Position numbers and translations under genes: made by a program. Positions 32,273-36,447 of a stretch of 36,447 nucleotides of DNA are shown here, piece by piece. The stretch comes from Nitrospirota bacterium (GTDB lineage Bacteria > Nitrospirota > Nitrospiria > Nitrospirales > NS-4). Position 1 is the stretch's first letter. Each line of letters begins with the position of its first letter. Where the stretch lies: positions 1 to 36,447 of the forward strand of contig SCTG01000055.1 in NCBI GenBank assembly GCA_004298335.1. The letters are read 5' to 3'. The notes under the pieces are model-generated. The model was given only the letters and a program-made list of their open reading frames with translations. It was not told the DNA's origin and searched no databases.

Positions 32273-33673
32273 ATGGAGCAGGCGATCATTCATCGGGGAG
32301 TGGCCGGGCGGGTCCTGGACTGGGTCCGGGGGGGCCGGTACACGACCAAGCAGATCGTGCCCGTGGCGTTTCTGGGCATGATCGTGCTCGGCACGCTGCT
32401 CCTGATGCTCCCCTTCGCGACCCGAGGGGCGGGCATCCGGTTCATCGACGCGCTCTTCACCATGACGTCGGCGGTCTGCGTCACGGGACTGGTCGTTGTG
32501 GATACCCCGAAGGACTTTACGCTCTTCGGCCAGCTGGTCATCCTGCTGGGCATCCAGTTGGGAGGACTCGGCTATTCGGCGACCGCCACGCTCCTGCTGC
32601 TGGCCTTGGGCCGCCGGATCGGCTTGCGGGAGCGCATGATGATGATGGAGGTGCTCAACACCCTGAGCATGGAAGGCCTTGTGCGGTTCGTGAAAATTAT
32701 CGTGGCGATCACATTCGTCGTCGAATCGATCGGGGCGTTGATCCTCACGGCCCGGTTCTCCTTCGACATGGACCTCATGCACGCCCTGTACTTCGGCGTC
32801 TTTCATGCGGTGTCGGCCTTCAACAACGCGGGGTTCTCCCTCTTTTCCGAGAACCTCACCCTGGAGGCCTATCGGACGGACCTGACCGTCAACCTGACGA
32901 TCTCCACGCTGATCGTGCTGGGCGGGATCGGGTTCCTGGTGTACCGGGACGTCCTGGACAATGTTCGCGGGCTGCGGTTCCGCCTGTCGACCCACACCAA
33001 GCTGGCCCTGCTGGTGACGGGTCTGCTGATCGTGGGGGGCACGGTCGGGATCTGGGCCTTTGAGGTTCAGAATGAAAAGACGCTGGCGGCGCTGCCGTTC
33101 AGCGACCAGGTCCTGGTGGCCTATTTCCATTCCATCTCGGCCAGGACGGCCGGGTTCAACACCATCGATATGAGCCTGGTGGCAACCCCCACGCTGTATT
33201 TTCTCATCCTGCTGATGATCATCGGGGCGTCGCCGGGCGGGACCGGCGGCGGGATCAAGACGACGACCTTCGGGATCGTCTGCGCGTCGATCTGGGGGAC
33301 GTTGAAAGGGCGCGCCGACGTCATGATGTTCCACAGGCGGATCCCCCAGGAACTGGTGATGAAGTCGTACGTCCTGTCGGCGCTGGCCCTCGGTCTCGTC
33401 ACGGGTTTTACCATGTTGCTGTCGTATTCGGAGAGTCAGTCTTTTCTGGCGATCATGTTCGAGGTGGCGTCCGCGGCCGGCACCGTGGGGCTGTCCATCG
33501 GGAACGGCGGCGTATTGAGCCTCTCTGCTTTGTTCAGCGATTTCGGCAAGTGCATCATCATCGCAACCATGTTTCTGGGGCGCCTGGGGCCGCTCGCCAT
33601 CGGGCTGTTCGCCGTCAAGACGCACGAAGATCTGCGGTATCGTTATGCTGAGGCACGGGTGGTGCTGGGGTAG
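32273..33673 (+). CDS. ktrB: Potassium uptake channel subunit KtrB/TrkH
   Basis: This 466-residue membrane protein belongs to the TrkH/KtrB superfamily of potassium (or sodium-coupled potassium) transporters. The four selectivity-filter loops can be read as TSAVCVTGL, FHAVSAFNNAGFS, SARTAGFNT and SAAGTVGLS, each with the conserved filter glycine. GASPGGTGGGIKTTT after the third loop is the flexible intramembrane gate. Length favours KtrB over the longer TrkH. The ATG at 32273 follows the slipin stop by 13 bases, with no clear Shine-Dalgarno. The regulatory subunit gene follows at 18 bases. Confidence 0.93.
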   Translation: MEQAIIHRGVAGRVLDWVRGGRYTTKQIVPVAFLGMIVLGTLLLMLPFATRGAGIRFIDALFTMTSAVCVTGLVVVDTPKDFTLFGQLVILLGIQLGGLGYSATATLLLLALGRRIGLRERMMMMEVLNTLSMEGLVRFVKIIVAITFVVESIGALILTARFSFDMDLMHALYFGVFHAVSAFNNAGFSLFSENLTLEAYRTDLTVNLTISTLIVLGGIGFLVYRDVLDNVRGLRFRLSTHTKLALLVTGLLIVGGTVGIWAFEVQNEKTLAALPFSDQVLVAYFHSISARTAGFNTIDMSLVATPTLYFLILLMIIGASPGGTGGGIKTTTFGIVCASIWGTLKGRADVMMFHRRIPQELVMKSYVLSALALGLVTGFTMLLSYSESQSFLAIMFEVASAAGTVGLSIGNGGVLSLSALFSDFGKCIIIATMFLGRLGPLAIGLFAVKTHEDLRYRYAEARVVLG

Positions 33674-33691
33674 TCAGGAAGGGGGAATGGC

Positions 33692-34381
33692 ATGAAACGT
33701 CAAGTCGCGGTGATCGGGTTGGGACGCTTCGGGTACGGGGTGGCGGAAACGCTGGTGAAAGAGGGATGCGAAGTCCTGGCGATCGACACGGATCCGGAGA
33801 AGATCCAGGCCATCAGCGACCTGGCGACCTTCGCCGTCCAGTGCGACGCCTCCGACGAGAAGGCCCTCAAGGCCGTCAGTGCGCAGAACGTGGACGTGGC
33901 CGTGGTGAGCATCGGAGAGAACATCGAGGCCAGCATCCTGATCGTCCAGACCTTGAAGGAGATGGGCGTCAAGCAAATTATCGCCAAGGGGGTCACCGCC
34001 CAGCACGGCAAGATTCTGCAGAATCTGGGCGTCACCGAGGTCATCTTTCCGGAGCGCGACGCCGCGATTCGGCTGGCCCAGCGGCTGATTTCGCCGAATG
34101 TCCTGGAGTATCTGGAACTGGCGCCCGGCTTCAGCGTGGAGGAACTCGCGGTTCCGGATCACATGTCGGGCCTCCGGCTGCGCGAGGCCAAAATCCGCGA
34201 GACGTACAACGTCAACATCATCGGTATTCGAAAGAAAGTATGCCGGATGGTCAAGGGGCGGATGACCACCGAGGAGGTATTCAATGTGACCCCCGCCCTC
34301 GATGACGTCATCGAAAAGGGGGATATTCTGGTCCTCGTCGGCAAGCAGGAGGACCTGAATCGGCTGACCAAGTCCGAATAA
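33692..34381 (+). CDS. ktrA: Potassium uptake regulatory subunit KtrA/TrkA (RCK protein)
   Basis: This 229-residue cytoplasmic protein has an N-terminal RCK_N Rossmann domain binding NAD(H) or adenine nucleotides (VIGLGRFGYGVAETL with Gly9, Gly11, Gly14, then an acidic residue after LAID). A C-terminal RCK_C domain (about 130-225) carries LRLREAKIRETYNVNIIGI. It gates KtrB in response to ATP/ADP or c-di-AMP in characterised systems. A single RCK pair of this length is the KtrA type, as opposed to the double-length TrkA of E. coli. The ATG at 33692 is preceded by AGGAAGGGGG at 33676-33685. A weak hairpin follows the stop. Confidence 0.94.
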   Translation: MKRQVAVIGLGRFGYGVAETLVKEGCEVLAIDTDPEKIQAISDLATFAVQCDASDEKALKAVSAQNVDVAVVSIGENIEASILIVQTLKEMGVKQIIAKGVTAQHGKILQNLGVTEVIFPERDAAIRLAQRLISPNVLEYLELAPGFSVEELAVPDHMSGLRLREAKIRETYNVNIIGIRKKVCRMVKGRMTTEEVFNVTPALDDVIEKGDILVLVGKQEDLNRLTKSE

Positions 34382-34388
34382 AACCTGA

Positions 34389-34414
34389 GAAGCGCAAGGA
34401 TTTCTTCACGCTTC
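34389..34414 (+). terminator. Weak hairpin after ktrA, possible terminator
   Basis: GAAGCG (34389-34394) pairs with CGCTTC (34409-34414) and an inner AAG pairs with CTT. No run of T follows, so if it ends transcription it does so weakly or with Rho. The rest of the 203-base gap up to 34584 holds the palindrome at 34466-34490 and the ribosome binding site of the sigma factor gene. Confidence 0.25.
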
Positions 34415-34465
34415 ACCCTTGATATCGGCTCTCCTGCTGGTTACCTATTAGAAACGGCGTTCTCG

Positions 34466-34490
34466 GCAGTTAGGGGAATTCCCCGGCTGC
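34466..34490 (+). promoter_or_regulatory. Palindrome upstream of the sigma factor gene
   Basis: GGGGAATTCCCC (34473-34484) is a perfect 12-base palindrome. It is flanked by GCAG (34466-34469) and CTGC (34487-34490), which also pair, with an uneven inner gap (3 and 2 bases). It lies about 95 bases before the sigma factor start. It has no T run, so a protein binding site is more likely than a terminator. Confidence 0.4.
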
Positions 34491-34584
34491 GGGAGCGTTT
34501 GTCGAATATTCAATGAGTTATGACTGGACGAAATGAGGGAAACGGATTTTTTGACCGTCCCATTAGACATCTGAGGGTATTCGC

Positions 34585-35856
34585 GTGTCCGTAAGAATGA
34601 AAGAGGAATTGGTGGTCGAAGTGAACGAAATGATGGACGACAGGAAAGAAAAAGACGCCCTGCAGGACGAGGAGCTGGTCGACGAATCCGTTGACGTGGA
34701 GGACGAGGCGCGGCTGGAAGGCGCCGAAGCGGTCACGGAGACGGACGAACCCAAGGAGTCTGCGCCGGCCGGCGAGCATCTGGCTGAGCTGGAATGGCTG
34801 TATTTCCAATCGTTCGGCAAGAAAGCCCTGCTGACCCGCGAGGGCGAGGTGGTCCTGGGCAAGCGGATTGAGAGCGGCGACCGCCAGGTGCGGCGCGCGC
34901 TCCGGACGGTCCTGGCCGTTGCCCGGGGGCTTCGCGCGACGGATACGATCAAAGCCTGCCAGGCCGATCTCAAAGAGGTGCTGGGTGTCAGCGGGCTCTC
35001 GGCGACGGACCTTGCGAAGGGCAGCCTTGCCGTGAAGAAGGTGATCAAGGAGATTTGCGGGCCGAACCGTCGAACCACGCCCAAGGCCAAGCAGGTGAAA
35101 GCCGCCCTGAAGCAGTATCATGAAGGCTGGGCCGAGTTGGAAAAGGCCAAGGACGAGATGGTCCTTTCCAACCTGCGTCTGGTCGTGGACATTGCCAAGC
35201 ATTACAACGGGCGTGGGTTGAGCCTCCTGGATCTGGTCCAGGAAGGCAATATCGGCTTGATGAAGGCGGCGGAGCGGTTTGACCACCGGCGCGGGTTCAA
35301 GTTCAGCACCTACGCCACGTGGTGGATCCGGCAGGGCATCACGCGCGCCCTGGCGGACCAGTCGCGGACGATCCGTGTTCCCGTTCATATGACCGAAGCC
35401 TATCAGCGGGTCACCAAGGCGACGCGGCGGCTGGCGCAACGCCTCGGTCGGGCTCCTTCGCTGGGGGAAGTGGCCGGCGTGGTCGATTCGACGAGCGACC
35501 GTGTCGGGCAGACGATCCAGATCTTTCAGGACGTCGTGTCGCTGGAATATCCGATTGGAGACGGAGACTCCCTGCTGGGGGATTTCATCCCCGACAAGGA
35601 GGCCCCGCGCGCCGACAGCCAGGTCGGGCTGAAGGAGATGACCCGTGAGGTCGCCAGGGCGCTGGGCGCCCTCAGTCCGCGGGAGGCGGCCGTGATCCGT
35701 CTTCGTTTCGGCATCGGCCAGGGAGAAGCGATGACGCTGGAAGAGGTCGGCCAGACTTTGGGCGTCACCCGCGAGCGCATCCGCCAGATCGAGGAAAAGG
35801 CCCTGATGAAAATGCGGGCTCCGGAATTTCAGCAGATCCTGCGACCGCTTCTGTAA
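34585..35856 (+). CDS. Sigma-70 family RNA polymerase sigma factor (group 2-like)
   Basis: This 423-residue sigma factor has an acidic N-terminus (1-65) and region 1.2 (about 67-105). An unusually long, mostly helical stretch follows (about 106-190). Region 2 is NLRLVVDIAKHYNGRGLSLL with DLVQEGNIGLMKA, RRGFKFSTYATWWIRQGITR (196-254). Region 3 and region 4 follow, the last with the recognition helix TRERIRQIEEKALMKM. It lacks the long region 1.1 of housekeeping RpoD and is shorter, so it is more like a RpoS- or group 2-type factor; a RpoD role is not excluded. The GTG start at 34585 has GAGGG (34573-34577) 7 bases upstream. An ATG at 34597 is less favoured. It is monocistronic, with a strong terminator after it. 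Confidence 0.9.
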   Translation: MSVRMKEELVVEVNEMMDDRKEKDALQDEELVDESVDVEDEARLEGAEAVTETDEPKESAPAGEHLAELEWLYFQSFGKKALLTREGEVVLGKRIESGDRQVRRALRTVLAVARGLRATDTIKACQADLKEVLGVSGLSATDLAKGSLAVKKVIKEICGPNRRTTPKAKQVKAALKQYHEGWAELEKAKDEMVLSNLRLVVDIAKHYNGRGLSLLDLVQEGNIGLMKAAERFDHRRGFKFSTYATWWIRQGITRALADQSRTIRVPVHMTEAYQRVTKATRRLAQRLGRAPSLGEVAGVVDSTSDRVGQTIQIFQDVVSLEYPIGDGDSLLGDFIPDKEAPRADSQVGLKEMTREVARALGALSPREAAVIRLRFGIGQGEAMTLEEVGQTLGVTRERIRQIEEKALMKMRAPEFQQILRPLL

Positions 35857-35859
35857 ACG

Positions 35860-35894
35860 TGCGCCCCGCCCCGGCGGGGCGCATCCCCTTTTTC
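35860..35894 (+). terminator. Rho-independent terminator of the sigma factor gene
   Basis: The arms TGCGCCCCGCC (35860-35870) and GGCGGGGCGCA (35873-35883) are perfectly complementary over 11 bases, making a very GC-rich hairpin. It is followed by TCCCCTTTTT. It starts 4 bases after the stop codon at 35856. It is the clearest terminator in the window and separates the sigma factor gene from the protease gene. Confidence 0.85.
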
Positions 35895-35941
35895 CTTCCG
35901 CCTAAATGTGCGACAATGAGGACGCCACAAGGAGAATGCGG

Positions 35942-36447
35942 ATGGGGCGGGTCGAGCTGTTCGAAGCGAGGATCGTGTGCGGCGTCCTTCTTCTCGGTCT
36001 TGCCTGCCTCCCGGTGTCGGCCTGCGCCGCGCCCGACGCTCCCTCGAAAGCGCTCTCTGTTCCTGACGCGGTGGCGGAGGTCCTGCCCTCCGTCGTCAGC
36101 GTTCTGGCGCATGGGCCGGCCAGGCCGACTCCCACCCAGGCGGTTCCATCCGGTTCAGGGTCCGGGTTCATCATTTCGCCCGGCTATGTGCTGACTTCCA
36201 ATCACCTGGTGGCGGGCGCCACGCGGCTGGTGATCGGCCTCTACGACGGCCGGCTCGTCCCGGGACGCGTGGTCGGGCGGGATTTCCTGACCGATCTGGC
36301 CATCATCAAGATCGAGATCGAAGGTCCGGTTCCGGCCAAACTGGGCGCGTCCTCCCGGCTGCGGATCGGGGAAACGGTCGTGGCCATCGGCAACCCGCTG
36401 GCCATCAAGGGCGGGGCGACGGTGTCGGTGGGAGTCGTCAGCGCGAT
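35942..36447 (+). CDS. HtrA/DegP-like serine protease (3' truncated by the window end)
   Basis: The first 168 residues of a trypsin-like envelope protease are visible. The protein starts with a signal sequence ending in VSAC (Cys28), which fits a lipoprotein lipobox, though a normal signal peptide cut nearby is possible. The chymotrypsin fold follows: GSGSGFIISPGYVLTSNHLV with His88, RDFLTDLAIIKI with Asp118, and RIGETVVAIGNP. The GNSGGP serine motif and any PDZ domain lie beyond the window. AAGGAG (35929-35934) is 7 bases before the ATG at 35942 and only 1 before the in-frame ATG at 35936, so 35942 is chosen. Confidence 0.85.
   Translation, partial: MGRVELFEARIVCGVLLLGLACLPVSACAAPDAPSKALSVPDAVAEVLPSVVSVLAHGPARPTPTQAVPSGSGSGFIISPGYVLTSNHLVAGATRLVIGLYDGRLVPGRVVGRDFLTDLAIIKIEIEGPVPAKLGASSRLRIGETVVAIGNPLAIKGGATVSVGVVSA

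Overview
The window is GC-rich bacterial chromosome, densely packed on both strands. It has 37 protein-coding genes (two cut by the window ends), no tRNA or rRNA gene, no CRISPR array, no insertion sequence, and no gap above about 220 bases without a gene. The strongest clue to the organism is a periplasmic chlorite dismutase (23667-24461) that reads very much like the long-clade enzyme of Nitrospira defluvii. LptD, the MoaD-MoaE fusion and the TgpA/DUF58/MoxR set point to a diderm. I infer a member of Nitrospirota, probably Nitrospira or a close relative. This rests on family recognition, not on a search.

Layout. 1-1878: the end of an unknown gene, then a minus-strand pair: a FolB-methyltransferase fusion and a MEMO1-like protein. 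1950-4932: a molybdenum cofactor operon (moaC, fused moaD-moaE, moaA) with a histidine-rich nickel/cobalt permease at its end. 4984-8541: a signalling cluster of a PP2C phosphatase, an FHA protein, a TPR/cyclic-nucleotide-binding protein and a class II cyclic-nucleotide phosphodiesterase-like metalloprotein. 8553-12945: accD, folC, lptD. 13029-16545: a secreted monohaem cytochrome c, thioredoxin, recN and a double-receiver protein. 16559-19827 (minus): a UPF0182 membrane protein and a DUF4124 protein. 19908-24461: a cyclophilin-like protein, two DUF507 proteins, TldD, TldE and chlorite dismutase. 24469-25760 (minus): a two-domain hypothetical protein and a family 4 uracil-DNA glycosylase. 25874-30079: MoxR, DUF58, TgpA. 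30150-34381: an NfeD-type protease, a slipin and a KtrB/KtrA potassium uptake pair. 34585-36447: a sigma-70 family factor with a strong terminator, then the start of an HtrA/DegP-like protease.

How the genes work together. The moa genes take GTP to molybdopterin. The 5151-8541 cluster pairs a protein phosphatase with a phosphothreonine reader, and a cyclic-nucleotide sensor with a probable cyclic-nucleotide-degrading enzyme, so it is the best candidate for an undescribed system. The 30150-34381 block groups membrane quality control (NfeD protease and slipin) with potassium uptake.

Two patterns recur. Neighbouring genes often overlap as GTGA, where the GTG start contains part of the TGA stop. 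Several good sigma-70-type promoters place the -10 box only 5-10 bases before the start codon, which suggests leaderless or nearly leaderless transcripts (moaC, the cytochrome, the DUF4124 gene, moxR).
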